NCBI GenBank assembly: GCA_023701265.1
Contig: JAMPXI010000008.1
Coordinates: forward strand, 1 to 37,548
Length of the DNA stretch: 37,548 nucleotides
Origin: Desulfuromonadales bacterium
GTDB taxonomy: Bacteria > Desulfobacterota > Desulfuromonadia > Desulfuromonadales > BM103
Direction of reading: 5' to 3'
Within the stretch, counting starts at the first letter, position 1. Each line of letters starts with the position of its first letter. The notes under the pieces were generated by a model. The model did no database searches, was not told the origin of the DNA, and worked only from the letters and a program-made list of their open reading frames with translations. This document shows, one piece after another, positions 1-7,016 of this stretch. A program made the translations under genes and the position numbers.

Positions 1-717
1 AGCCGCCCCGGCGTCACCAGTCGGGTGCTCACCCCGGAACAGGCGGTGGAGCGGGTGCGCCTGGTCAAGCGCCACATGGAGAAGCAGGGTGGGGCGCAGC
101 TCAAGGTGGTCGGCATCGCCGGTCCCGGCGACCCCTTGGCCAACCCGCGGACCTTCGAGACGTTCCGGATGGTTCGTGCCGCGTTCCCGGAGATGACCCT
201 GTGCCTGTCGACCAACGGCCTGCGCCTGCCGGAGATGATCGATACCCTCAAGGAACTCGACCTGCACAGCCTGACCGTGACCATCAACGCCCTGACGCCC
301 GAGACCGGTGCGCGCGTTTACGAGTGGATCAAGGTCGACGGCCGGAAAATGGCGGGGGAGGATGCAGCGGCGCTGCTGCTCGCGCGGCAGTTCGCAGGGG
401 TGCAACTGGCGGCGGCGGCCGGGTTGCTGGTCAAGATCAACCACGTCACCATTCCCGGGGTCAACGACCACGAGACCCTCGACCTGGCGGTCAAGGTGCG
501 CTCCCTTGGGGCCACCATGATGAACATCATCCCGGTGATCCCTCTCGGCCTGTTCAAGGGGGTCGAGCCACCGTCGGCGGCGCTCATGGAGATGGTGCGC
601 AATCAGGCCGAACTGATCCTCTCCCAGGCCCGTCACTGCAAACAGTGCCGCGCCGATGCGGCCGGGGTGGTGGGGGAGGATCTGGACCTCGAAGCGATCT
701 CAATGATGGCGTCGTAG
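1..717 (+). CDS. nifB: Nitrogenase cofactor biosynthesis radical SAM protein NifB (C-terminal part, 5' truncated by window)
   Basis: NifB is a radical SAM enzyme that builds NifB-co, the 8Fe-9S-C core of FeMo-co. The reading frame is open to the left edge and begins with SRPGVTSRVLTPEQAVERV, the stretch that follows the CxxxCxxC cluster motif in NifB, so the catalytic cysteines lie just outside the window. Visible landmarks are KVVGIAGPGDPLANP, LCLSTNGL, KINHVTIPGVNDH, IIPVIPLG and, near the end, HCKQCRADAAGVVGED, the conserved NifB cysteine motif. The protein ends about 12 residues after that motif, so it is the short form without the NifX-like domain seen in many proteobacterial NifB. It lies next to the nifEN and nifV genes, which supports the assignment. 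The true start is not visible. Confidence 0.96.
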   Translation, partial: SRPGVTSRVLTPEQAVERVRLVKRHMEKQGGAQLKVVGIAGPGDPLANPRTFETFRMVRAAFPEMTLCLSTNGLRLPEMIDTLKELDLHSLTVTINALTPETGARVYEWIKVDGRKMAGEDAAALLLARQFAGVQLAAAAGLLVKINHVTIPGVNDHETLDLAVKVRSLGATMMNIIPVIPLGLFKGVEPPSAALMEMVRNQAELILSQARHCKQCRADAAGVVGEDLDLEAISMMAS

Positions 718-773
718 CGATTTGATACCTTGAGCTTTGTCATCCCAAAGACGCCCTGAAAGGACTTTGCATC

Positions 774-905
774 ATGACCCTGCTGATCCATTTTCTCATG
801 TGCCTGACGACGATATTTGAACGTCGTGTGCCGCCGGAGAAACTGTCCTCTGATGCTCAGCCCTTTTCTGAAGAGACATCATCCAGAGAACCGGAAATAT
901 GGTGA
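774..905 (+). CDS. Possible 43-residue membrane micropeptide
   Basis: This short frame begins ATG ACC CTG CTG ATC and ends with TGA at 903-905. The predicted peptide starts MTLLIHFLMCLTTIF, a hydrophobic N-terminus, followed by a charged, Ser/Glu-rich tail ending EPEIW. An AAAGGA Shine-Dalgarno-like sequence at 759-764 sits 9 nt before the ATG. The stop is only 4 nt before the proposed start of the downstream permease, so translational coupling is possible. I recognise no family. It may be a leader peptide or a chance ORF; its placement and ribosome site are the only support. Confidence 0.35.
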   Translation: MTLLIHFLMCLTTIFERRVPPEKLSSDAQPFSEETSSREPEIW

Positions 906-909
906 AATT

Positions 910-1647
910 ATGTCAGCTGAACTTCTTCCTCTGCTCGCCGTCTGCATCTTCGTGGTCGCCATGCTCTACGCCAGCGTCGGGCATGGCGGCGCCTCCGGCT
1001 ACCTGGCAACGATGGCGTTGTTCAGCCTGCATCCGGCGGCACTGAAGCCGACCGCCCTGGTGCTGAACATCGTCGTCGCCGGAGTCGGCACCTGGCTGTA
1101 CTGCACGGCGAAGCAGTTCTCCTGGCGGCTCTTCTGGCCCTTCGCCATCACCTCGATCCCCGCCAGTTTCCTCGGCGGCTGCTTCAATCTGCCGCCGCAC
1201 CTCTACCGGCCGTTCCTGGGGGTGGTGCTGCTCTTCGCCGCCTGGCGTCTGTTCGTCCGCACCGAGCGGCGGGAAGGGGAGATATGCCCGCCGCGGCTGC
1301 CGGTGGCCATGGCTGTCGGGGCGGTGCTCGGTTTCGCTTCGGGACTGATCGGCGTCGGTGGCGGGATCTTCCTCAGCCCGCTCATGGTGCTGCTCGGCTG
1401 GGCGCGGGTGCGCGAGGTCTCGGGGATTGCCGCCCTGTTCATCCTGGTCAATTCCGCGGCCGGGTTGCTCGGGCATGTCAGCAGCCTGCAGCAGATTCCC
1501 GGCTATGCCCCGCTACTGGCGGTCATGGCCCTGGCCGGCGGTACCCTCGGGGCGCTGGGGGGGAGCCGGCACCTGCCGGTCCCGGTGATTCTCAAGGCGA
1601 TGGCGATGGTGCTGGTGATCGCCGGCGGGAAGATGATTCTGGTCTAG
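910..1647 (+). CDS. TSUP/TauE-SafE family membrane permease
   Basis: Predicted integral membrane transporter of the sulfite exporter TauE/SafE (TSUP, DUF81) family, which moves sulfur-containing or organic anions; the substrate cannot be read from the sequence. The 245-residue protein has about seven to eight hydrophobic segments and the repeated glycine-rich motifs of the family (ASVGHGGASGYLATMALF near the N-terminus and GLIGVGGGIFLSPLMVLLG in the second half), as expected for two inverted repeats. I chose ATG 910 (MSAELLPLL) because hydrophobic sequence begins there. An in-frame upstream start at 817 would add 31 charged residues unlike the family. It lies between nifB and a CDGSH protein on the same strand. 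A role in sulfur or molybdate supply for nitrogenase would be speculation. Confidence 0.85.
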   Translation: MSAELLPLLAVCIFVVAMLYASVGHGGASGYLATMALFSLHPAALKPTALVLNIVVAGVGTWLYCTAKQFSWRLFWPFAITSIPASFLGGCFNLPPHLYRPFLGVVLLFAAWRLFVRTERREGEICPPRLPVAMAVGAVLGFASGLIGVGGGIFLSPLMVLLGWARVREVSGIAALFILVNSAAGLLGHVSSLQQIPGYAPLLAVMALAGGTLGALGGSRHLPVPVILKAMAMVLVIAGGKMILV

Positions 1648-1778
1648 ACGGCACTGTCGTTGCGGGGCCTGGGACATCCTCACGTGATGTTGCAAGACAA
1701 GCGCAAATGCTTTGCTACAATTGTTATGTCATCAGGAGAGAGATCCTTGGTGCTTATGTGCATAAAGGGAGAGGGTCG

Positions 1779-2021
1779 ATGAGCAAGATGAATATTGAGG
1801 CCGGGATGCCGATTGCGCTGACCCTGGAGCCAGGTACCTATTACCGGTGCACCTGTGGCAAATCGCAGCACCTGCCGTTCTGCGACGAATCCCACCGCGG
1901 AGGCGACAGTCAGCCGCTCCGCTTTGAAATCAGGTCGCGGCAGAAGGTTTACCTGTGCAGCTGCGGCAAGACCGGGAAAGCTCCCTATTGCGATGGCAGC
2001 TGCGGGTTTTCGCCGCCCTGA
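1779..2021 (+). CDS. CDGSH-type iron-sulfur protein with two motifs, second one His-to-Cys
   Basis: A small 80-residue protein with two CDGSH (mitoNEET-type) 2Fe-2S motifs, probably a cytosolic redox or cluster-transfer protein. Motif 1 has C24, C26, C35 and H39 (CTCGKSQHLPFCDESH). Motif 2 has C60, C62, C71 and, where the single histidine ligand is expected, C75 (CSCGKTGKAPYCDGSC). The ATG at 1779 is preceded by AAAGGGAGAGGG, a good ribosome site. A longer open frame extending upstream overlaps the permease gene and is not supported. The gene ends 12 nt before the convergent pirin gene. The family assignment is firm; the physiological role is unknown. Confidence 0.9.
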   Translation: MSKMNIEAGMPIALTLEPGTYYRCTCGKSQHLPFCDESHRGGDSQPLRFEIRSRQKVYLCSCGKTGKAPYCDGSCGFSPP

Positions 2022-2033
2022 TGGTCGGAACGG

Positions 2034-2936
2034 CTACTTGACGAATGTGCCGTTGTGAAACTCCTCGAAGGCGATGCGCAGCTCTTCCCGGGTGTTCATG
2101 ACGATCGGTCCCTGCCAGGCCACCGGTTCGTTCAAGGGGCGGCCGGTCAACAGCAGGAAGCGCACCCCCTGGTCACCTGCCGTCACCCGGATGCCTTCGC
2201 CCTCACGCGCATAGAGCACCACCGTTTCGGGACCGAAGGAGCAGGCCCGTTCCAGGTCGAGCCAACCGCTGCCGGCGTAGTCGAAGCTGAACGGGTCGCG
2301 GCCCTCGTCGAAATGTCCGGCGCCGGCCAGCACGTAGGCGACCACGGTGTGCCCATGCTTGACGGCGTGGGTGAAAACCCCGCCGGCCGGCACGGTCACA
2401 TCCATCAGTTCCGGGTCGATGACAATGTCCCGGACCGGCCCCGTGACCCCGTCCAGCGTGCCGCTGACCACTTTTACGCGGGTGCCGGAGGCGAGCACGA
2501 CCTCCGGGATTGTTGCCGCCGGCACGTCACGATAGCGCGGTGGCATCATCTTCCGGTCGGCCGGCAGGTTGGCCCAGTACTGAAACCCCCACATGGTCCC
2601 GGTCGGGCTCTGCTGGGGCATCTCCTGGTGGATAACGCCGCTGCCGGCGGTCATCCACTGCACATCGCCGGCGCCGATCACGCCCTTGTTGCCCATGCTG
2701 TCGCCATGCTCCACCCGTCCTTCGAGAATATAGGTGATCGTCTCGATCCCGCGGTGCGGGTGCCAGGGGAAACCGGCCAGGTACTCGGCGGGATTGCTGG
2801 TATGGAAGTCGTCCAGCATCAGGAAGGGGTCGAACAGCGGCACCTGGTGGTAGCCGAAGGCCCGCTTGAGATGGACACCGGCCCCCTCGATGGTCGGGGC
2901 GCTCCGGAACACCTTGAAGATCTTGCGAATGGTCAT
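2034..2936 (-). CDS. Pirin family protein
   Basis: A bicupin of the pirin family, 300 residues, cytoplasmic. The N-terminal cupin carries the diagnostic block FPWHPHRGIETITYILEG followed by HGDSMGN and MTAGSGVIHQEMP, containing the His/Glu metal ligands. The C-terminal cupin (about residues 170-290) is more divergent, as is usual. Bacterial pirins are iron- or quercetin-type dioxygenase-like proteins with varied roles; no specific function can be assigned here. The gene is convergent with the CDGSH gene and lies 98 nt downstream of the nifU/nifQ fusion on the same strand, so read-through from the nif operon is possible. Start codon ATG at 2936 gives MTIRKIFKVF, typical of pirins. Confidence 0.93.
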   Translation of the reverse strand: MTIRKIFKVFRSAPTIEGAGVHLKRAFGYHQVPLFDPFLMLDDFHTSNPAEYLAGFPWHPHRGIETITYILEGRVEHGDSMGNKGVIGAGDVQWMTAGSGVIHQEMPQQSPTGTMWGFQYWANLPADRKMMPPRYRDVPAATIPEVVLASGTRVKVVSGTLDGVTGPVRDIVIDPELMDVTVPAGGVFTHAVKHGHTVVAYVLAGAGHFDEGRDPFSFDYAGSGWLDLERACSFGPETVVLYAREGEGIRVTAGDQGVRFLLLTGRPLNEPVAWQGPIVMNTREELRIAFEEFHNGTFVK

Positions 2937-3035
2937 GGCTTGTGCCTTTCATCGGTTGGCTGCCGGGAAACGCTAGCTTGCCCTCACGTCGTGGAAACTA
3001 TAGCAGATCGCCCGCGATTCGCAGCCTTGCCGTGA

Positions 3036-4043
3036 CTACTCCCCGCCAAAACACAGCGCATGATCGCTGCATGTCCCACAGTCCGGCGTCTTGCACATTG
3101 TCCCGCCGCTCCGGTCGCAAAGCTGCTTGAAAAGGAAGCGCTTCCAGCGCATTCCGTTGCCGTTGGCGGCGGCCAGGGCGGGGAGGTGGCGGCGGATTAC
3201 CGCGGTCAGCTCCGGACGGGCGAACAGGCCCATGGTCAGCCAGAGATGGCCGGGGCGCGCGGCGCGGGCGGCGAGGATGCGGGCCAGCCAGAAGGAGGTC
3301 GCCGCCGTCCAGCCCTCGGCATCCCGGGGAAGGTAGGAGAGCAGCAGATCGAGAATCTCGGGATTGGCTTGCGGGCAGTCTGCGGAGGCTGAAGCGGAAG
3401 ATGTTTTCCAGCTCGCTGGGGTGACTGCGGGGAAGTAGAAGGAGAGAAGGTCCGCCAGTTCGTCTTCGTTCAGGCCGAGGGCTGCGTTGATGGCACATGG
3501 TTCTCCGGCGGCGACGGCAAGCAGGCAGGCAACGAGATGGCGATCCTCGGCAGGCGCGTCGGGCGGAGCCGGGCTGTCGATGAGCAGACGGTAGACCGGG
3601 TCGGCGGCAGAGACGCGCGGGGCATGGTCGTCGTCCGCCGCGATCGTTGCCGTGACGGGCTGGTGGCTGTTACGGGCGCTCTTGACTGCGGCCTGCAGGG
3701 CTTCGACCGCCAGTACGGCGCAATAGTCGCGATCCGGCGGCAGGCCGGCGAGGGTGGCTTCGACCCAGGCAGGTGCGATGGCGACGACCTCGGCCAGGGC
3801 GTGCCCTTCGGCCAGTTCCGCCGCCGCGGCGCAGGCGGCAATGGTGAAGCCGCAGCCGAACACCTGATAGCGCACGGTTTCAATCCGGTCGTCGCGGACG
3901 CGCAGGGTGAAACGCACCGCCAGTCGCCGGCCGGCCTCTCCCTCGCCCAGGCCGACTTCGCCGATGCCGTCGGCGTCAGGGAGCGCCCCGGCGCGGCGGG
4001 TGTCGGTGGCCCAGCGGCGGATGGTGTCTGTATAGTTGGCCAT
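3036..4043 (-). CDS. nifQ: Fusion protein: IscU/NifU-like scaffold domain plus NifQ molybdenum-donor domain
   Basis: A 335-residue two-domain protein. Residues 1 to about 125 resemble the IscU/NifU N-terminal Fe-S scaffold: YQVFGCGFTIAAC (C64, matching the YGCGSAIASS cysteine) and LPPDRDYCAVLAVEALQAAVK (C108, matching the third IscU cysteine). The first IscU cysteine and its partner Asp (ACGD block) are not present. Residues about 160-335 are NifQ: RWKRFLFKQLCDR leads into the hallmark C317-x4-C322-x2-C325-x5-C331 motif (MCKTPDCGTCSDHALCFG). NifQ carries a Mo-Fe-S cluster and donates molybdenum to NifEN. The gene is third in nifE-nifN-this gene, 58 nt after nifN across a palindromic repeat. 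The domain calls are from motifs; the combined function is inferred. Confidence 0.85.
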   Translation of the reverse strand: MANYTDTIRRWATDTRRAGALPDADGIGEVGLGEGEAGRRLAVRFTLRVRDDRIETVRYQVFGCGFTIAACAAAAELAEGHALAEVVAIAPAWVEATLAGLPPDRDYCAVLAVEALQAAVKSARNSHQPVTATIAADDDHAPRVSAADPVYRLLIDSPAPPDAPAEDRHLVACLLAVAAGEPCAINAALGLNEDELADLLSFYFPAVTPASWKTSSASASADCPQANPEILDLLLSYLPRDAEGWTAATSFWLARILAARAARPGHLWLTMGLFARPELTAVIRRHLPALAAANGNGMRWKRFLFKQLCDRSGGTMCKTPDCGTCSDHALCFGGE

Positions 4044-4066
4044 GGTTCTTCATCCCTGCTGTGAGA

Positions 4067-4106
4067 CATAGGACCGATCGGACGCATAAGTCCAATAGGT
4101 CCTATG
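4067..4106. repeat. Palindromic intergenic repeat, CATAGGACC/GGTCCTATG family, between nifN and the nifU/nifQ fusion
   Basis: Perfect 9-bp arms CATAGGACC (4067-4075) and GGTCCTATG (4098-4106) flank a 22-nt centre. The right arm overlaps the nifN stop codon (TAG, minus strand, 4102-4104), so the element provides the end of nifN. A related element with the same TAGGTCC/GGACCTA words occurs at 21861-21896 after hdrA. In RNA it would fold into a hairpin between two cotranscribed genes. Confidence 0.7.
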
Positions 4107-5397
4107 GGTGCCCGGGTTCTCTCCGCATCTGTTCCGCTGCATTCGCCACCTCGAATAGAAAGTACGCCCCGCCCTCGTAGAGCACATCGTTTTTGAGCTG
4201 GTTGCCGAGGGTTTCCCAGTCGGGGAAGCCGCGCGGCACTACTCCTTTGTGATGGCGGTGGGCGAGGGCCTCGACGTGGCCGTTGCCGACGATCAGGTCA
4301 AATCCGTCGCGCAGATCCTCGGCATCCTCGAGGTCGCCGACCAGCACCCGGCCGGCGGGGAGCCCGTCCAGTTGCGGCGAGTCGACGGTGGCGATGGCGA
4401 TCTCGACCTTCGCCCCGGCTTCGGTCAGCAGCGTGCAGGCCCCGGCCAGGAAGTCCGGCTCGCCAGCCACCAGGATGCGGGTCTGGCCGAGGGCGAAGTG
4501 GCAGTCGAGCAGGGCATCCTGCAAGCGCTGGCGCCAGCGCACGATATCGGCAACGGGGCGTTCGCGGCCGGTTGCTGCCAGGAGCAGTGCCGCCAGGGCG
4601 TCGGTGGCCGCCAGCCCCAGCAAGTGGGGGAAATGGTGGTGGCGGATCGCCGGATTCTTGGCCTGCAGGGCCCTGGCACAGGGGAGCATCGATGCGCCGA
4701 CGCTGATGACCAGGCCGGCATCGGCCAGGGCGCGGATCTCCTCGACGGAGATGCCGCCGCTGGAAAGGGTGCTCTGCTTCTCGCCGAGATGGCCGTCGAG
4801 GCTGGTGGAAAGGTCGGGAAGCGCCAGGACTTCGAAGCCGTAGGCGGCGATGAAGTCTTTGAGTTTTTCTACCTCGATCGGCTGCAGCGAAACGTGCGGC
4901 AGCAGCACCACCTTGTTGTCGTCGACAGCCTGGGTCGGCGCGGTCAGCTGTTCGATCAGCATCCTGGCCGCCAGCGCCCAACCGCTTTCCAGTCCGCCTT
5001 CGAAATCCGGGGTGTTGACCCAGACCAGGGGATACTCGACCTGGGAGGCGACGCCGCGGATGTCGTCCCCCTTGGTTTCGGTCAGCCCGGTGGTGTACAG
5101 GCCGATCAGCGCGGGCGCCACTTTTTCGGTGACGTTCCGCACTGCGGCGACGATGTTGTGGTCGCCGCCGTCGAGAACCGCGGTAATATCGGTGACCGCG
5201 GTGGTCTGGATGGCGATCGGTTCGCAGAAGTGCCGGGTGAAGTAGACCTTGGCGAAGGAGGTGCATCCCTGGGCACCGTGCATCAGCGGCATGCAGCGGT
5301 CGACGCCGAGAAAGGCCAGCGTCGCCCCCAGCGGCTGGGAGAGGCGGATCGGGTTGACCTGCAGCGGCTTGACCGGTTTGCGGCTCACGGCTCCCAT
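4102..5397 (-). CDS. nifN: Nitrogenase iron-molybdenum cofactor assembly protein NifN
   Basis: NifN is the beta-type subunit of the NifE2N2 scaffold on which NifB-co is matured into FeMo-co. The 431-residue protein shows RKPVKPLQVNPIRLSQPLGA, LHGAQGCTSFAKVYFTRHF-type sequence (here LMHGAQGCTSFAK, cluster-ligand cysteine), TTAVTDITAVLDGGDHNI and TTGLTETKGDDI, all typical of NifN rather than NifK. The C-terminal half has the Rossmann-like nitrogenase component 1 fold signature VEALAHRHHKGVVPRGFPDWE. The start ATG at 5397 overlaps the 3' end of nifE by 13 nt, indicating translational coupling in a nifEN operon. Length is normal for the family (about 430-460). Confidence 0.96.
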   Translation of the reverse strand: MGAVSRKPVKPLQVNPIRLSQPLGATLAFLGVDRCMPLMHGAQGCTSFAKVYFTRHFCEPIAIQTTAVTDITAVLDGGDHNIVAAVRNVTEKVAPALIGLYTTGLTETKGDDIRGVASQVEYPLVWVNTPDFEGGLESGWALAARMLIEQLTAPTQAVDDNKVVLLPHVSLQPIEVEKLKDFIAAYGFEVLALPDLSTSLDGHLGEKQSTLSSGGISVEEIRALADAGLVISVGASMLPCARALQAKNPAIRHHHFPHLLGLAATDALAALLLAATGRERPVADIVRWRQRLQDALLDCHFALGQTRILVAGEPDFLAGACTLLTEAGAKVEIAIATVDSPQLDGLPAGRVLVGDLEDAEDLRDGFDLIVGNGHVEALAHRHHKGVVPRGFPDWETLGNQLKNDVLYEGGAYFLFEVANAAEQMRREPGHP

Positions 5398-6731
5398 GGT
5401 GCCCTCCTTGCAGCGTTGCGGAATACCGGGGTTTCCAGGGCGTTTTTCAGATCCTCGGCGAGGTTGAGCAGCCCCTGGTAGCCGCCGTAGCTCTTCTTCT
5501 TCTCCTGGTTGACGTCGGCGAAAGCGATCCCTTTCTTGAGTGCCGTGTACAGGCTGCGGCCGCCGGCCAGCAACAGGTGCGCCCCGGTCTCGTCAATGAT
5601 TTTTGCCTGTTCCTGCCCCGGCCTGGTCATCAGCACCCCGTTTGGTCCAAGGTACTCACGGGCTTTGGCGCGGTCGTCCGCCGTCGACTTGCCGACGGCG
5701 GTTGCCACCACCTCGAGGCCAAGATCCTGAAGTGCCGCGGCGATCGACCAGGACTTGTTGCCGCCGGTGTTGAGCACCGCCTTCTTGCCGCGAAAAAATT
5801 CGCGGTAGGGGGCGAGGCGTGCCTCCAGCGCCGCCTCCTCGCGGGCGACCAGTGCTCGCGTGCGTTCGATCAGGGCGGCGTCGCCGAGCGCTTCGGCAAT
5901 CGCCAGCAGGCCAAAGCTGGTGTCGCGTTTGCCGTAGAAGGAGACCGAGATTGATGGAATGCCGTAGCGCTCCTCCAGCTTGCGGGTCAGCGACACCAGC
6001 GATTTGGCGCAGACCAGCACGTTGAGCCGGGCGCGGTGGGCAGTGCGGATCTGTGCCACCCGGCCGTCGCCGCTCAAGGTGGAGAGGACGCGAATGCCAA
6101 GTTCCTCGAGCAGCGGGGTGTACTGCCACATGTCGCCGGTGACGTTGTATTCGCCGATCAGGTTGATGTCGAAGGGGGTGGTTTCCGTCGGCTCCAGGGT
6201 GCCGATCAGATGCCGCAGGACCGCTTCGCCGGCGAGGCGGCTGCCAAGGTTCTTGCTGCCGACGAAGCCGGGGGCGTGGACCGGGACGACCGGCAGCCCG
6301 TGGGCAAATTCGGCGCGTCTGCAGATGGCATCGAGGTCGTCGCCGATCATGGCGGTGACGCAGGTGGCGTAGACGAACACCGCCTGCGGGGCATAGCGGG
6401 CGACTACGTAGTCGATGGCTTTGGCGAGTTTCTCCTCGCCGCCGAAGACCACGTCGTTGTTGGTGATGGCGGTAGTGAAGCCCATCTGGGTGAGATCGCG
6501 GCCGCGCCAGCTGGTCCTGGTGGCGCGCGTCTCCCAGGAGGCGCCGAGGCAGGTGAGGGGGCCATGTACCAGGTGGGCGGCGTCGGCGTAGGGGAAGAGG
6601 GAGATCTGCGCCCCCTCGAAGGCGCACCCGCCGGTGGTCGCCCCGGGGGTCGGCGCGTTGCAGGCGGCTTTCTTCGCCGGGCTGTGAGTGCAGGCGCTCT
6701 CGTTGAGCAGTTCGCGGATCTTTGGTTTCAT
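5385..6731 (-). CDS. nifE: Nitrogenase iron-molybdenum cofactor assembly protein NifE
   Basis: NifE is the alpha-type subunit of the NifEN cofactor scaffold in the cytoplasm. From ATG 6731 the protein has 448 residues and starts MKPKIRELLNESAC. Diagnostic segments are TTGGCAFEGAQISLFPYADAAHLVHGPLTCLGASWETR, cut here into its key words GGCAFEGA, HGPLTC and ASWETR, then TCVTAMIGDDL, INLIGEYNVTGDMWQ and the C-terminal NQEKKKSYGGYQGL. An in-frame start 39 nt upstream exists, but ATG 6731 has a GAAAGGAG ribosome site about 11 nt upstream and matches the family N-terminus. A sigma-54-type promoter lies about 78 nt upstream of the ATG (TSS estimate). It forms an operon with nifN and the nifU/nifQ fusion. 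Confidence 0.96.
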   Translation of the reverse strand: MKPKIRELLNESACTHSPAKKAACNAPTPGATTGGCAFEGAQISLFPYADAAHLVHGPLTCLGASWETRATRTSWRGRDLTQMGFTTAITNNDVVFGGEEKLAKAIDYVVARYAPQAVFVYATCVTAMIGDDLDAICRRAEFAHGLPVVPVHAPGFVGSKNLGSRLAGEAVLRHLIGTLEPTETTPFDINLIGEYNVTGDMWQYTPLLEELGIRVLSTLSGDGRVAQIRTAHRARLNVLVCAKSLVSLTRKLEERYGIPSISVSFYGKRDTSFGLLAIAEALGDAALIERTRALVAREEAALEARLAPYREFFRGKKAVLNTGGNKSWSIAAALQDLGLEVVATAVGKSTADDRAKAREYLGPNGVLMTRPGQEQAKIIDETGAHLLLAGGRSLYTALKKGIAFADVNQEKKKSYGGYQGLLNLAEDLKNALETPVFRNAARRAPWEP

Positions 6732-6756
6732 TCCCGGGCGCGCTCCTTTCGGGACA

Positions 6757-6802
6757 GTGCGGCTTCGCACCGTTTTGTTCCGTCGCGCCGTTGGGAGGGA
6801 AC
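6757..6802 (-). promoter_or_regulatory. Two inverted repeats in the nifE leader RNA
   Basis: On the minus strand the predicted nifE leader holds GTTCC/GGAAC arms (6777-6781 and 6798-6802) followed by a tighter hairpin GTGCG-AAGC-CGCAC (6757-6770). The second hairpin ends about 25 nt before the start codon. In Geobacter, nif genes are known to be controlled through leader-RNA antitermination by an ANTAR-type protein. The loop here lacks the A at position 1 expected of a canonical ANTAR hexaloop, so that role is only a possibility. Confidence 0.3.
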
Positions 6803-6819
6803 CGTTGCATCTTAATCAT

Positions 6820-6835
6820 TGCAAAAGTCTCGCCA
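6820..6835 (-). promoter_or_regulatory. Sigma-54 (-24/-12) promoter for nifE operon
   Basis: The minus strand reads TGGCGAGACTTTTGCA. It has the invariant GG and GC pairs separated by exactly 10 nt and a perfect TTGCA -12 box. The predicted transcription start is near 6809, leaving a leader of about 78 nt before nifE. No TGT-N10-ACA NifA site was found upstream in the divergent gap, so the activator is not obvious. Confidence 0.65.
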
Positions 6836-6988
6836 GCAGGCTTTGCAGCCATAAACCGGTTTTTTGCAGGGGTTGCGGAGTCAGTTGATGTGCACACCGG
6901 CAAGAATGTGCCGTTTATTTGTGCAGAATTGTGGGGAGGAACCGACCCAGTCAACAGAATCCTGCCGGTTTTCGTGCGAATTTCCATC

Positions 6989-7004
6989 TGGCCACGATTT
7001 TGCA
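6989..7004 (+). promoter_or_regulatory. Sigma-54-type promoter upstream of the glutamine amidotransferase/nifV group
   Basis: The plus strand reads TGGCCACGATTTTGCA, with GG-N10-GC spacing and a perfect TTGCA -12 box. The predicted start site (about 7015) is only two or three bases before ATG 7017, so a transcript would be almost leaderless. This, and the poor ribosome site there, lowers confidence that it is used as drawn. Confidence 0.45.
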
Positions 7005-7016
7005 AAAAGCTTGGGC

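Noticed and set aside
6836-6988. Search for a TGT-N10-ACA NifA enhancer between the divergent promoters
   Set aside because: Each TGT in the gap was checked for ACA ten bases later and none was found.
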